A DNA stretch of 64,000 nt, from positions 509,082 to 573,081 of the forward strand of contig NMRB01000005.1 of NCBI GenBank assembly GCA_002633025.1. The letters are read 5' to 3'. Origin of the DNA: Notospermus geniculatus (Eukaryota; Nemertea; Pilidiophora; Heteronemertea; Lineidae). A model generated the notes under the pieces. That model was not told the origin of the DNA, did no database searches, and worked only from the letters and a program-made list of their open reading frames with translations. How positions within the stretch are numbered: position 1 is the stretch's first letter; each line of letters starts with the position of its first letter. This document shows, piece by piece, positions 63,901-64,000 of the stretch. The translations under genes were made by a program, and so were the position numbers.

Positions 63901-64000
63901 ATGCACTGCTATGTAGTTCAAGATGTAATCAGCTCCTTACCTATTTCAGAATGACTGTGAAGGAACACCTAAAATTCTTTGGTAAACTGAAGGGCATCAT
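821..64000 (+). CDS. ABCA12/13-like: Giant ABC subfamily A transporter (ABCA12/13-like), partial at both ends
   Basis: One multi-exon gene fills the window. I joined exons by consensus splice sites and by phase continuity: each exon's leftover bases complete a codon at the next acceptor. The order is N-terminal ABCA exon, about 23 repeat units forming ectodomain 1, conserved membrane-proximal ectodomain, TM2-TM6, linker, and the start of NBD1 with [10 protein letters not shown] and [13 protein letters not shown] proteins are full transporters (TMD-NBD-TMD-NBD) that move or flop lipids; only the first half is present here. TM1 and the start codon must lie upstream, and the LSGGMQ signature, Walker B and second half downstream. 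Coding length here is about 18.2 kb (about 6,000 residues). Two one-base frameshifts and a local duplication look like assembly faults. Assignment to ABCA is firm; A12/A13 versus an invertebrate-specific branch is inferred from the huge first ectodomain. Confidence 0.93.
1203..1260 (+). repeat. tRNA-derived SINE-like head
   Basis: The A-box-like part resembles TAGTACACCGGTTGACTG and the B-box-like part is GTGGGTTTGATTTCC, close to the pol III B box GGTTCRANTCC. The spacing is that of a tRNA-derived SINE. No folded intact tRNA is evident. Confidence 0.4.
1371..1430. repeat. Hairpin in an ACGTCA-rich MITE remnant
   Basis: CGAAAAAAATCGGTTGTTTCA is mirrored as an imperfect reverse complement about 15 bases on. 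The flanks (1325-1470) carry many ACGTCA/TGACGT words, a composition shared with several inverted-repeat elements elsewhere in the window. Confidence 0.45.
1789..1912. mobile_element. Short MITE
   Basis: Terminal inverted repeats: GGGCCCATATTCATAAAACC at the left and its near reverse complement, ending ATGAATATGGCCCC, at the right. The whole element is about 124 bp with no coding capacity. It lies in an intron. Confidence 0.7.
2368..2737. mobile_element. MITE-like inverted-repeat element
   Basis: The left arm around 2368-2400 (AATGGGGAACCCGCA..., ending GCGCAGTCAG) is the imperfect reverse complement of the right arm around 2689-2737 (CTGACAGCGCCACG..., ending GCGGGTTCCTCATTG). The interior is non-coding and contains TGACGTCA words. 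Confidence 0.55.
3728..8346 (+). CDS. Ectodomain repeat unit 0 (B-C-D exons only)
   Basis: Exons: B 3728-3873, C 4210-4340, D 8148-8346. Phases are 2-to-1, 1-to-0 and 0-to-0, and B joins the N-terminal exon in frame (AG+A gives Arg). B contains [10 protein letters not shown] and [13 protein letters not shown] contains [16 protein letters not shown] contains the spaced cysteines [13 protein letters not shown]-like and [10 protein letters not shown]. There is no A exon: the ancestral N-terminal exon takes its place, which suggests that the repeat grew by duplicating an original ectodomain segment. Confidence 0.85.
4574..4678 (+). repeat. Inverted repeat enclosing a hammerhead-ribozyme-like core
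   Basis: Perfect 18-bp arms (AAAGTCGTCTCCGAATAT at 4574-4591 and its reverse complement at 4661-4678) enclose CTGAGGA (4624-4630), a short GACC/GGTC stem and GAAA. That order (CUGANGA, stem II, GAAA) is the hammerhead core, and the sequence resembles terminal repeats of Penelope-like elements and retrozymes. Stem I is interrupted by about 32 nt and stem III is weak, so activity is doubtful. Confidence 0.4.
5290..5400 (-). repeat. Degenerate tRNA-derived SINE remnant
   Basis: Read on the minus strand it gives GCCGTGGTGTAGTGGCTCGG (A-box-like) and later a degenerate B box around GGTCCCACGTTTAATCC. It is too diverged for a functional tRNA. Confidence 0.4.
6263..6297. repeat. GAT trinucleotide microsatellite
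   Basis: About ten imperfect GAT/TGA triplets lie in intron sequence. A similar run is at 23488-23517. Confidence 0.8.
7501..7686. mobile_element. MITE with about 27-bp TIRs
   Basis: The left end AAGGCCCGTTTCCACTATAG matches the reverse complement of the right end CTATAGTGGAAACAGGCCTT. The inner arms (GCGAGCGTAGCGGTTTTCACAG and its complement) extend the hairpin. There is no open reading frame. Confidence 0.75.
7768..7876 (-). repeat. tRNA-derived SINE head
   Basis: On the minus strand the A-box-like segment is TAGTGGCTATAGTGGTTAAG and the B box is a clean GGGTTCGAGTCC (plus-strand 7781-7792). The long variable-like stretch between them suggests a Leu/Ser-type parent. No acceptor stem closes, so it is treated as a SINE and not a tRNA gene. 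Confidence 0.5.
8993..9190. mobile_element. MITE, copy 1 of a TGACGTCA-rich family
   Basis: Terminal arms GGGGAACTTTCCTGCCGTC and GACGGCAGG-like/AAAGTCTCCC frame a second pair, TTAGCGGTCCAAGAACGTC and GACGTTTTCTTGGACCGCTAA. The core shared with 14768-14975 includes GACGTCACAGGGCAGAAATG. Its left edge touches a tRNA-like SINE fragment (8920-8992, minus, B box GGGTTCAATTCC). It sits in the intron between unit 0 and unit 1 (8347-9917), whose remaining sequence shows nothing else. Confidence 0.7.
9918..11290 (+). CDS. Ectodomain repeat unit 1 (A, B, fused CD)
   Basis: Exons: A 9918-10138, B 10539-10693, CD 10947-11290; 720 nt in all, 240 residues, in frame throughout. The C/D intron present in most units is absent here, so C and D form one exon. 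The D part shows the cysteine pair as RVACDRPG and RVCRLNET. Several N-glycosylation sequons (NTT, NST, NAT, NET) fit an extracellular location. Confidence 0.85.
10171..10272. mobile_element. Small inverted-repeat element
   Basis: CGATTTTCAAGCGGTGCGATGC pairs imperfectly with GCATTTGCCGCTCGAAAATTGCA about 60 bases later, giving a hairpin element in the A/B intron of unit 1. Confidence 0.45.
11498..13324 (+). CDS. Ectodomain repeat unit 2 (A-B-C-D)
   Basis: Exons: A 11498-11682, B 11864-11988, C 12815-12939, D 13139-13324; 621 nt, 207 residues. This is the first unit with the full four-exon layout and phases 0-2-1-0-0. A has the motif [13 protein letters not shown] has [20 protein letters not shown] has [15 protein letters not shown] and [10 protein letters not shown] with two spaced cysteines. 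The B/C intron carries a palindromic element and a SINE. Confidence 0.87.
12002..12477. mobile_element. Nested palindromic MITE
   Basis: Outer arms CAGGGCTGGGTTGCACAAAA and its near reverse complement TTTTGTGCAACCGGCCCTG mark the ends. Inside, GGTGTTAGCGCTAACTTTAT and its exact reverse complement lie about 45 bases apart. The interior is rich in GACGTCA words. It is probably one element inserted into another. Confidence 0.7.
12490..12690 (+). repeat. tRNA-derived SINE (family with several copies here)
   Basis: The head GTCAGAGTGGTGCAGTGAAA and B box CAGGTTCAATTACC are followed by a body containing CCCAGGATTCTGGTTTCCTC. Related heads occur at 23812-23866 and 41590-41695 on the minus strand, and a related body at 17280-17330. 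Confidence 0.55.
13035..13035. other. Single undetermined base (N)
   Basis: There is one ambiguous base, inside the C/D intron of unit 2. It marks this as a draft assembly and does not affect an exon. Confidence 0.99.
13662..15182 (+). CDS. Ectodomain repeat unit 3 (A-B-C-D, GC donor)
   Basis: Exons: A 13662-13891, B 14229-14359, C 14473-14582, D 15003-15182; 651 nt, 217 residues. Exon A ends TCCAG|GCAAGT, a GC-AG intron; ending there gives the phase 2 required by exon B (AG+T gives Ser). B has [14 protein letters not shown] is the shortest C exon (110 nt). D has [15 protein letters not shown] and [10 protein letters not shown]. Confidence 0.86.
14768..14975. mobile_element. MITE, copy 2 of the TGACGTCA-rich family
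   Basis: It shares a nearly identical core with 8993-9190 (GAAATTTGACGTCACAGGGC, GACGTGGGCGCCGTGGCTCA) and has arms GAGTTACCGGTCCCAGAACG and CGTTCTGGGACCGGTAAC. It ends 27 bases before the acceptor of exon D of unit 3, so it may supply or crowd the branch point. A partial relative is at about 14650-14705. Confidence 0.72.
15390..18646 (+). CDS. Ectodomain repeat unit 4 (A-B-C-D)
   Basis: Exons: A 15390-15616, B 16039-16178, C 18215-18342, D 18467-18646; 675 nt, 225 residues. A carries [13 protein letters not shown], where the usual NWT is DWK, and uses donor GG|GTTCGT. B has [18 protein letters not shown] keeps both cysteines ([21 protein letters not shown]). The B/C intron is about 2 kb because of the TIR element at 16266-17797. 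Confidence 0.85.
16266..17797. mobile_element. 1.5-kb non-autonomous DNA transposon-like element
   Basis: The ends are perfect 27-bp inverted repeats (ACGGGAAACTCCCACTTACC... at 16266-16292; the reverse complement at 17771-17797). No transposase-like frame is visible inside. The interior contains other repeats, including a SINE body around 17222-17340 (TGGAGTTCTGGTTTCCTCCT). Sequence beyond the right end to about 18060 is ACGTCA-rich, like the smaller MITEs. Confidence 0.65.
18891..20564 (+). CDS. Ectodomain repeat unit 5 (A-B-C-D, longest unit)
   Basis: Exons: A 18891-19156, B 19741-19904, C 20004-20134, D 20346-20564; 780 nt, 260 residues. A is the longest separate A exon and lacks the NWT motif, but keeps phase 0-to-2. 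C reads [19 protein letters not shown], a good example of the C consensus (xxLTxxxLFKxxxxxKxLL). D has [14 protein letters not shown] and [10 protein letters not shown]. Confidence 0.85.
19370..19632. mobile_element. MITE with about 75-bp inverted arms
   Basis: The left arm (ATAGACAAATCCCAAATTAA...GATCTGCGCACTTCCG...) is mirrored by the right arm ending GATCTGGGAATTTGGGATTC. The arms include GTAAACAGAACCTC and GAGGTTCTGTTTAC. It occupies most of the A/B intron of unit 5. Confidence 0.72.
20608..20690. repeat. Hairpin repeat
   Basis: AGCAAATGCTTTTACTT and its exact reverse complement AAGTAAAAGCATTTGCT are separated by about 48 bases in the intron after unit 5. Confidence 0.6.
20777..22261 (+). 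CDS. Ectodomain repeat unit 6 (A-B-C-D)
   Basis: Exons: A 20777-21024, B 21325-21467, C 21724-21860, D 22061-22261; 729 nt, 243 residues. A has [15 protein letters not shown], the NW motif plus two sequons. C has [20 protein letters not shown] has [16 protein letters not shown] and [11 protein letters not shown]. The A/B intron holds a tRNA-like SINE fragment (about 21105-21260). Confidence 0.86.
22362..24190 (+). CDS. Ectodomain repeat unit 7 (A-B-C-D)
   Basis: Exons: A 22362-22552, B 23055-23191, C 23598-23731, D 23996-24190; 657 nt, 219 residues. A has [21 protein letters not shown] has [21 protein letters not shown] has [14 protein letters not shown] and [11 protein letters not shown], very close to the D consensus. 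The A/B intron contains a TACTGTAAAC-type MITE. Confidence 0.86.
22689..22901. mobile_element. MITE with TACTGTAAAC ends
   Basis: The left end TACTGTAAACTG and right end ACGGTTTACAGTA are inverted. The body is full of TTTTCGC/GCGAAAA words. The layout is that of a small DNA-transposon derivative. Confidence 0.7.
23812..23866 (-). repeat. SINE head fragment
   Basis: The minus strand reads GACTGTCAGACTGGTGCAGT and then CCTGTCACCTCTGA, matching the heads of the SINE at 12490-12690 and of 41590-41695. Confidence 0.45.
24306..25545 (+). CDS. Ectodomain repeat unit 8 (A, fused BC, D)
   Basis: Exons: A 24306-24508, BC 24904-25165, D 25330-25545; 681 nt, 227 residues. The B/C intron is missing, so one 262-nt exon goes from phase 2 to phase 0. 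A has [16 protein letters not shown] and two more sequons. D has [14 protein letters not shown] and [14 protein letters not shown]. The A/BC intron shows no clear repeat. Confidence 0.86.
25772..27129 (+). CDS. Ectodomain repeat unit 9 (A-B-C-D)
   Basis: Exons: A 25772-25992, B 26172-26317, C 26553-26677, D 26926-27129; 696 nt, 232 residues. C contains [18 protein letters not shown] contains [14 protein letters not shown] and [14 protein letters not shown]. Introns are short, and all boundaries are GT-AG with matching phases. Confidence 0.87.
27280..28519 (+). CDS. Ectodomain repeat unit 10 (A-B-C-D)
   Basis: Exons: A 27280-27476, B 27639-27769, C 27976-28094, D 28313-28519; 654 nt, 218 residues. 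C has [19 protein letters not shown] has [16 protein letters not shown] and [14 protein letters not shown], followed by [10 protein letters not shown], the amphipathic tail typical of D exons. Confidence 0.87.
28826..30250 (+). CDS. Ectodomain repeat units 11 and 12 (fused ABCDABC exon plus D)
   Basis: Exon 28826-29929 is 1,104 nt and codes seven module parts without an intron (A11-B11-C11-D11-A12-B12-C12); exon D12 is 30044-30250. Together they make 1,311 nt, 437 residues. It shows the unit boundary inside one frame: [15 protein letters not shown] (A11), AAMCHP and [11 protein letters not shown] (D11), then [15 protein letters not shown] (A12). D12 has [16 protein letters not shown] and [14 protein letters not shown]. 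Six introns are missing at the positions they hold in neighbouring units. It is the largest exon in the window and the best reference for the repeat. Confidence 0.92.
30374..31550 (+). CDS. Ectodomain repeat unit 13 (A-B-C-D)
   Basis: Exons: A 30374-30585, B 30907-31037, C 31116-31243, D 31380-31550; 642 nt, 214 residues. B has [20 protein letters not shown], a textbook B exon. C has [20 protein letters not shown] is short (171 nt) with [14 protein letters not shown] and [14 protein letters not shown]. Confidence 0.88.
31782..33175 (+). CDS. Ectodomain repeat unit 14 (A-B-C-D)
   Basis: Exons: A 31782-32008, B 32304-32431, C 32554-32681, D 32996-33175; 663 nt, 221 residues. A has [19 protein letters not shown] and NFTGNMSAW; it closely resembles A of unit 17, so those two may be recent duplicates. 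C has [19 protein letters not shown] has [13 protein letters not shown] and [14 protein letters not shown]. Confidence 0.88.
33464..34473 (+). CDS. Ectodomain repeat unit 15 (fused ABC, D)
   Basis: Exons: ABC 33464-33958 (495 nt) and D 34270-34473; 699 nt, 233 residues. Two introns are missing. A has [15 protein letters not shown], the B part is [16 protein letters not shown]-like, and C has [18 protein letters not shown] has [15 protein letters not shown] and [15 protein letters not shown]. The ABC exon parallels A12-B12-C12 of the giant exon. Confidence 0.9.
34648..35825 (+). CDS. Ectodomain repeat unit 16 (A-B-C-D)
   Basis: Exons: A 34648-34862, B 35220-35350, C 35446-35558, D 35664-35825; 621 nt, 207 residues. 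B has [19 protein letters not shown] has [20 protein letters not shown] is the shortest D exon (162 nt) with [15 protein letters not shown] and [14 protein letters not shown]. Confidence 0.88.
35982..37540 (+). CDS. Ectodomain repeat unit 17 (A-B-C-D)
   Basis: Exons: A 35982-36205, B 36719-36858, C 37086-37216, D 37343-37540; 693 nt, 231 residues. A has [19 protein letters not shown] and is a close relative of A14. C has [20 protein letters not shown] has [16 protein letters not shown] and [14 protein letters not shown]. The A/B intron contains a direct repeat (36283-36555). Confidence 0.88.
36283..36555. repeat. Two tandem copies of an approximately 135-bp repeat
   Basis: AAGGCCTTTATGGCGTCCTGA...AAAGGGGGTACCCACCAGGG...TGTAGGCCTAAG is followed by a diverged second copy (AAAGGCCTGTACGGTGTCCT...AAAGGGGGCACCCACCAGGG). 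It is intronic and non-coding. Confidence 0.7.
37693..39026 (+). CDS. Ectodomain repeat unit 18 (A-B-C-D)
   Basis: Exons: A 37693-37916, B 38214-38344, C 38550-38671, D 38826-39026; 678 nt, 226 residues. A has [20 protein letters not shown] has [20 protein letters not shown] has [12 protein letters not shown] and [17 protein letters not shown]. The B/C intron carries a tRNA-like SINE fragment (38455-38515) with B box AGGGTTCAAGCC. Confidence 0.88.
39281..40246 (+). CDS. Ectodomain repeat unit 19 (A, fused BC, D)
   Basis: Exons: A 39281-39465, BC 39581-39839, D 40046-40246; 645 nt, 215 residues. The B/C intron is absent, as in unit 8. BC has [18 protein letters not shown] and [18 protein letters not shown] has [15 protein letters not shown] and [14 protein letters not shown]. 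Confidence 0.88.
40502..42012 (+). CDS. Ectodomain repeat unit 20 (A-B-C-D)
   Basis: Exons: A 40502-40716, B 40864-40994, C 41320-41447, D 41815-42012; 672 nt, 224 residues. A has [20 protein letters not shown] has [20 protein letters not shown] has [19 protein letters not shown] and a weaker donor GTTCGT. D has [15 protein letters not shown] and [16 protein letters not shown]. Confidence 0.87.
41590..41695 (-). repeat. tRNA-derived SINE head
   Basis: The minus strand reads CTGTCAGTGTGGTGCAGTGA and a B box GTGTTTGATTCCC. It is the same family as 12490-12690, inserted in the C/D intron of unit 20. Confidence 0.5.
42434..43502 (+). CDS. Irregular repeat unit 21 (A plus D-like exon; no B or C)
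   Basis: Exons: A 42434-42636 and a D-like exon 43286-43502; 420 nt, 140 residues. The D-like exon starts in phase 2, where every other D starts in phase 0, so it can follow A directly (AG+T gives Ser) and keep the frame. It has [17 protein letters not shown] and [16 protein letters not shown], giving the usual two cysteines wider apart. No B or C exon can be found in the intervening 650 bp, most of which is a MITE. Confidence 0.78.
42766..43243. mobile_element. MITE with about 45-bp TIRs and a GC-rich insert
   Basis: The left arm GGGCCGTATTCTAGAAGCTT...GTAAGGTCGACCTT is the reverse complement of the right arm AAGGTCGACCTTACACTTAA...TTCTAGAATTCGGCCC. The inside contains CGCTCGCCGCTCGCCGCTAC and a duplicated ATTTGGTGGAGGG. 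The right TIR ends about 40 bases before the acceptor of the D-like exon of unit 21. Confidence 0.75.
43637..43704. repeat. 18-bp minisatellite (about 4 copies)
   Basis: The repeated word is GAGCACTCYGTTTCCAYRGA. It lies in the intron after the D-like exon of unit 21 and is open in the same frame as that exon, reading (EHSVST)n before a stop at 43707-43709. Confidence 0.8.
43757..45076 (+). CDS. Ectodomain repeat unit 22 (A-B-C-D)
   Basis: Exons: A 43757-43941, B 44176-44297, C 44590-44714, D 44879-45076; 630 nt, 210 residues. A is atypical: no NW motif but two extra cysteines ([21 protein letters not shown]). C has [20 protein letters not shown] has [15 protein letters not shown] and [15 protein letters not shown] (GACA)n run lies just before exon B (44125-44145). 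Confidence 0.86.
45192..45373. mobile_element. Inverted-repeat element, GACGTCA-rich
   Basis: TATTCATCGTTTCCACGATG at the left matches the reverse complement of CCTACGTCATGGAAACGATGAATA at the right. The core has a local duplication around GCAAAGCYGGTGGGCAAAA. Confidence 0.65.
45441..46607 (+). repeat. Tandem duplication, copy 1 (unit 23 exons A-B-C and a cut D)
   Basis: Exons: A 45498-45703, B 45873-46000, C 46274-46392 (453 nt in frame). Exon D starts at 46541 with [20 protein letters not shown] but is cut after ACCCTGA at 46607, where sequence identical to 45441 onward begins. The cut D has no usable in-phase donor; splicing C (phase 0) to the A exon of copy 2 would keep the frame. A has [17 protein letters not shown]. 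Copy 1 differs from copy 2 by scattered substitutions and by lacking a 550-bp insertion. Confidence 0.85.
46608..48328 (+). repeat. Tandem duplication, copy 2 (unit 23 repeated, with MITE insertion)
   Basis: Exons: A 46665-46870, B 47039-47166, C 47994-48112, identical in length to copy 1 (206, 128 and 119 nt). The offset is 1,167 bp for A and 1,720 bp for C because of a nested MITE insertion in the B/C intron. Near-identity including introns means either a very recent duplication or two alleles placed in tandem by the assembler; the second seems likelier. Confidence 0.85.
47371..47907. mobile_element. Nested MITEs present only in duplication copy 2
   Basis: Outer ends GGTATTCATAAAACTACA and TAGGTTTATGAATACGG frame an inner element (about 47395-47819) with ends GGGCCGTATTCAATAAGGGT and ACCCTTATTGAATACAGGCCC. 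The outer right arm is itself a hairpin (AAGTCTAAGTGTGACACTTATC / GATAAGTATCACAGTTTGACTT). Absence from copy 1 shows an empty site. Confidence 0.75.
48262..48464 (+). CDS. Unit 23 exon D with a one-base frameshift
   Basis: The acceptor is TTGGTTTCCAG and the donor AAACA|GTAAGA. The exon opens [20 protein letters not shown] and reaches a stop at AGC TGA, while the next frame continues [19 protein letters not shown] and [16 protein letters not shown] up to a phase-0 donor. The length is 203 nt where 204 is expected, so one base is missing near 48322-48330, exactly the sequence at which copy 1 was cut. I infer an assembly error; a disabling mutation is the alternative. Confidence 0.75.
48507..48620 (+). 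repeat. tRNA-derived SINE
   Basis: The A-box-like GTGTAGTGATTGAGTGTG and B box ATGGGTTTGATTCCC are followed by the tail GGTTTCCCCAGAAAACTTTC, which is shared with fragments at 21220-21250 and 22925-22960. Confidence 0.5.
48723..48918 (+). CDS. Last, A-like ectodomain exon
   Basis: This exon starts in phase 0 (acceptor TTGCAATTACAG), ends in phase 1 and codes 65 residues. The start resembles an A exon ([19 protein letters not shown]), but the second half is a charged, probably coiled helix and then a Gly/Pro-rich stretch ([14 protein letters not shown]). The phase 1 end departs from A exons and marks the exit from the repeat array toward the conserved ABCA ectodomain. Confidence 0.75.
49199..49219 (+). 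CDS. 21-nt microexon
   Basis: Acceptor TCAATTTCAG, donor GAGT|GTAAGT. With C from the previous exon it reads Leu-Glu-Ser-Pro-Glu-Asp-Glu, and the last T joins CA of the next exon as Ser. Phases 1-to-1 fit on both sides, and since 21 is a multiple of three, skipping it also keeps the frame. An acidic seven-residue linker is coded. Confidence 0.6.
49300..49800. repeat. 24-bp minisatellite, about 20 copies
   Basis: The units are CTCTACCTGACAAGTCTTGT+CTCC and CTCTACCTGACGAGTCTTAT+GTCC, alternating so that the array also has a 48-bp higher-order period. It degenerates toward 49800. It starts about 80 bases after the microexon. Confidence 0.9.
49944..50748 (+). CDS. Conserved ABCA ectodomain exons (three)
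   Basis: Exons: 49944-50097 (phase 1-to-1), 50253-50392 (1-to-0), 50632-50748 (0-to-0). The first has [14 protein letters not shown], like the SRIVCG segment of ABCA1. The second has [19 protein letters not shown], matching the ABCA1 segment KPLLVGKILYTPDTP. The third has [15 protein letters not shown], matching VNKTFQEL. From here on the protein follows the common ABCA plan and is not repeated. Confidence 0.92.
50923..51177 (+). CDS. Conserved ABCA ectodomain exon with a one-base frameshift
   Basis: It enters in phase 0 and must leave in phase 1 to join the next exon, but it is 255 nt (phase 0). The frame reads [15 protein letters not shown], then off-frame, while the next frame gives [18 protein letters not shown], clearly matching the ABCA1 CVNLNKLEP...LLDERKFWAG region. 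One base is missing near 51118-51123, in an A run (GAAAAG). Sequencing or assembly error is likeliest. Confidence 0.85.
51400..51942 (+). CDS. Membrane-proximal ectodomain exons with RKKR site and GC donor
   Basis: Exons: 51400-51538 (phase 1-to-2) and 51766-51942 (2-to-2). The first has [17 protein letters not shown] and [15 protein letters not shown], the second [20 protein letters not shown] and [10 protein letters not shown]; both match the conserved end of ABCA1 ectodomain 1 (HVKYKIRMDIDN, FPYPCY-type). R-K-K-R at 51429-51440 fits a furin site. The second exon ends GACAG|GCAAGT, a GC-AG donor. Confidence 0.9.
52097..52216 (+). CDS. Extra TM2-like exon (possible cassette exon)
   Basis: The acceptor TCTATTTCTTTCAG is strong; the donor GAAGAG|GTACCA is weak. 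It codes [19 protein letters not shown] and then [12 protein letters not shown], a clear relative of the TM2 exon at 53697. The length is 120 nt with phases 2-to-2, so it can be inserted before the TM2 exon in frame, but it cannot replace it without a frameshift because the next exon needs phase 0. The conserved E-R-E...E tail of TM2 is lost. Reading through the donor gives a stop six codons on. Confidence 0.55.
52475..52582. repeat. 27-bp tandem repeat (about 4 copies)
   Basis: The unit is AGCAAAGGTGTATTATATTTGG plus a few variable bases (TACCGTAG). Confidence 0.85.
53219..53385. repeat. 27-bp minisatellite
   Basis: The unit GAGAATACAGCTGGGGTACA+GTTTAGG is repeated about six times, with some copies shortened or carrying TATTCACA. 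Confidence 0.85.
53697..53811 (+). CDS. TM2 exon of transmembrane domain 1
   Basis: Acceptor TTCACTACAG, donor GTGAG|GTAGTA, phase 2-to-0. It codes [20 protein letters not shown] and then [11 protein letters not shown], matching ABCA1 TM2 and the following E-K-E-A-R-L-K-E tail. With AG from the previous exon the junction is Ser. TM2 carries the chain from the ectodomain into the cytosol. Confidence 0.92.
53955..54370. repeat. 23-bp minisatellite abutting the TM3-TM4 exon
   Basis: The units are like TTGTCCTGTACCAGGATA and GTGTCCTGGACCAGGATA, about 16 copies. The array runs right up to the acceptor tract CTCATTTCAG at 54369-54378. The long open frames here come from the repeat, not from coding. 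Confidence 0.9.
54379..54569 (+). CDS. TM3-TM4 exon of transmembrane domain 1
   Basis: Phase 0-to-2, donor GATGTG|GTAAGT. It begins [20 protein letters not shown] and includes [14 protein letters not shown], the ABCA signature stretch (ABCA1: ETMRIMGL...WFSWFI...ILKLGNLLPYSD). Two hydrophobic helices are visible. Confidence 0.95.
55017..55155 (+). CDS. TM5 exon, version 1 (mutually exclusive candidate)
   Basis: It is 139 nt, phase 2-to-0 (acceptor TTTCTTCCAG, donor TATTT|GTAAGT). It codes [20 protein letters not shown] and [17 protein letters not shown], matching ABCA1 STLFSRANLAAACGGIIY...YLPYVL. The TG of the previous exon plus C gives Cys, as in ABCA1. It ends directly at SLLSPSAF of the next constitutive exon, as expected. 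Confidence 0.9.
55156..56372 (+). mobile_element. Intron between the two TM5 exons, with CGCG-rich inverted repeats
   Basis: Hairpin 55369-55418 (CGCGAACACAGGTTATTC and its complement GAATAACCTGTGTTCGCG) is followed by a MITE-like block (about 55555-55840) with arms GTGTCTCCACTTGGCCCGCG and CGCGGGCCAAGTGGAGACA. The block is unusually CpG-rich. The 206-codon minus-strand open frame here reflects that composition. Confidence 0.65.
56373..56511 (+). CDS. TM5 exon, version 2 (mutually exclusive candidate)
   Basis: It is also 139 nt with the same phases, 2-to-0, and intact sites (TTTTGTAG, GGAGCA|GTAAGT). It codes [20 protein letters not shown] and [17 protein letters not shown], paralogous to version 1 along its whole length. 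Including both would shift the frame (139 is not a multiple of three), so either one or the other must be used. Version 2 carries a sequon (NLT) and a different C-terminal half. Confidence 0.87.
56561..56978. mobile_element. MITE made of self-complementary GTCGTCAAC words
   Basis: Ends ATGCGGGTGATCCAC and GTGGATCACCCGCAT are perfect inverted repeats. The interior repeats GACGACGAGTTTACG, GTCGTCAACTAGTCGC and similar words in both orientations, so nearly all of it can fold. It starts about 50 bases after TM5 exon version 2. Confidence 0.75.
57583..57825 (+). other. Unassigned open frame after an acceptor-like site
   Basis: After GTGTTTTCAG an open frame of about 80 codons contains [19 protein letters not shown] and [19 protein letters not shown]. 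The residues look protein-like, but I recognise no family, no good donor is present and it does not align with the ABCA sequence needed at this point. It may be a retained fragment, an alternative terminal exon or chance. Confidence 0.2.
57887..58088 (+). CDS. Extracellular hairpin and TM6 exon
   Basis: Phase 0-to-1 (CATCCCTTTCAG; CCCAG|GTGAGT). It codes [20 protein letters not shown], then GIGIQWHNI and a hydrophobic helix ending WYVRNVFPG, matching ABCA1 SLLSPVAFGFG...GIGVQWDNL...WYIEAVFPG. It can follow either TM5 exon. Confidence 0.95.
58206..58352 (+). CDS. Post-TM6 cytosolic exon
   Basis: Phase 1-to-1. It codes [19 protein letters not shown], matching GQYGIPRPWYFPCTKSYW of ABCA1, then [16 protein letters not shown] and an acidic tail NPIYEDNEE. 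This is the entrance to the linker before NBD1. The following intron (58353-59412) shows no repeat or exon that I can recognise. Confidence 0.93.
59413..59496 (+). CDS. 84-nt linker exon, probably optional
   Basis: Acceptor TATTCTTTCAG, donor AAATAG|GTAAAG, phase 1-to-1 and a multiple of three. It codes [18 protein letters not shown] and [10 protein letters not shown], a basic and Ser-rich cytosolic linker. Because the exons before and after share phase 1, it can be skipped without harm. There is no family motif, so support is from splice sites and phase only. Confidence 0.55.
60318..60437. mobile_element. Small MITE
   Basis: AGCCTAGTTCATTAC at the left and GTATGAATTAGGCT at the right are inverted, with a CG-rich core (CGCGTCGGTCGCCGGCG). 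Confidence 0.55.
60958..61328. mobile_element. MITE, ACGTCA-rich core
   Basis: The left end CCACGTGTGAGTTTTCTCAT pairs with the right end, ending GAGAAAACTCCCATGTGG. The core has TGACGTCA and ACGTTACGTCA words. A similar end occurs at 63832-63852 and around 52373-52405. Confidence 0.6.
61643..61803. mobile_element. Small MITE
   Basis: The ends GTCTAGGAAAACCCGTC and GACGGGTTTTCTTAGAC are inverted; the body is AT-rich and non-coding. Confidence 0.65.
63349..64000 (+). CDS. Start of nucleotide-binding domain 1 (Walker A, Q-loop), runs off the window
   Basis: Exons: 63349-63532 (phase 1-to-2), 63636-63767 (2-to-2), 63950-64000 (continues). The first has [20 protein letters not shown] and the Walker [11 protein letters not shown] (63501-63530), which binds ATP phosphates. 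The second has [19 protein letters not shown] and the Q-loop CPQHNVLFD (63739 onward). The third has [17 protein letters not shown]. The order and spacing match ABCA1 NBD1. The ABC signature, Walker B and H-loop must lie downstream. Confidence 0.97.

Overview
This is a eukaryotic, intron-rich window holding one very large gene on the + strand. The gene is incomplete at both ends: the start codon and first transmembrane exon lie before it, and the gene leaves it inside the first nucleotide-binding domain. I call it an ABC transporter of subfamily A, closest in architecture to ABCA12/ABCA13 (giant first ectodomain). Three blocks support this: an N-terminal exon with the ABCA-specific PSSG...CNINNKC region (821-950), the membrane-proximal ectodomain, TM2-TM6 and cytosolic linker (49944-58352), and a Walker A / Q-loop NBD1 start (63349-64000). 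I identify about 100 exons with GT-AG (twice GC-AG) boundaries, roughly 18.2 kb of coding sequence or about 6,000 residues in this window alone, longer than whole human ABCA13 (about 5,060 residues).

Region by region: 1-820 holds no convincing exon. 821-8346 is the N-terminal ABCA exon plus a partial repeat unit. 9918-48464 is a tandem array of about 23 repeat units of roughly 210-260 residues, each coded by four exons called here A, B, C and D. Intron phases hardly vary: A is 0-to-2, B is 2-to-1, C is 1-to-0 and D is 0-to-0. In normal units the summed length is a multiple of three. Some units have lost introns (CD, BC, ABC and one 1,104-nt ABCDABC exon). A usually carries an N-W-T-like motif; D carries two spaced cysteines. 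48723-51942 is the end of the ectodomain, with a 21-nt microexon and a furin-like RKKR site. 52097-58352 is the first transmembrane domain, with a phase-compatible extra TM2-like exon and a pair of equal-length exons that look mutually exclusive and code two versions of TM5. 59413-64000 is the cytosolic linker and the beginning of NBD1.

Introns are packed with MITE-like inverted-repeat elements, tRNA-derived SINE-like copies and minisatellites. A 1.17-kb near-identical tandem duplication (45441-46607 / 46608-48328) joins exactly where exon D of its second copy is frameshifted, which suggests haplotype mis-assembly. A second one-base frameshift lies near 51120, and one N at 13035. The frequent palindromes TAGGCCTA, ACCGGT and TACATGTA, the MITE load and the heterozygosity suggest a marine invertebrate, possibly a deuterostome such as an echinoderm or hemichordate; this is an impression, not a proof. 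By family knowledge the protein would be a lipid-handling full transporter; its substrate cannot be read from the sequence. No second gene on either strand was supported.
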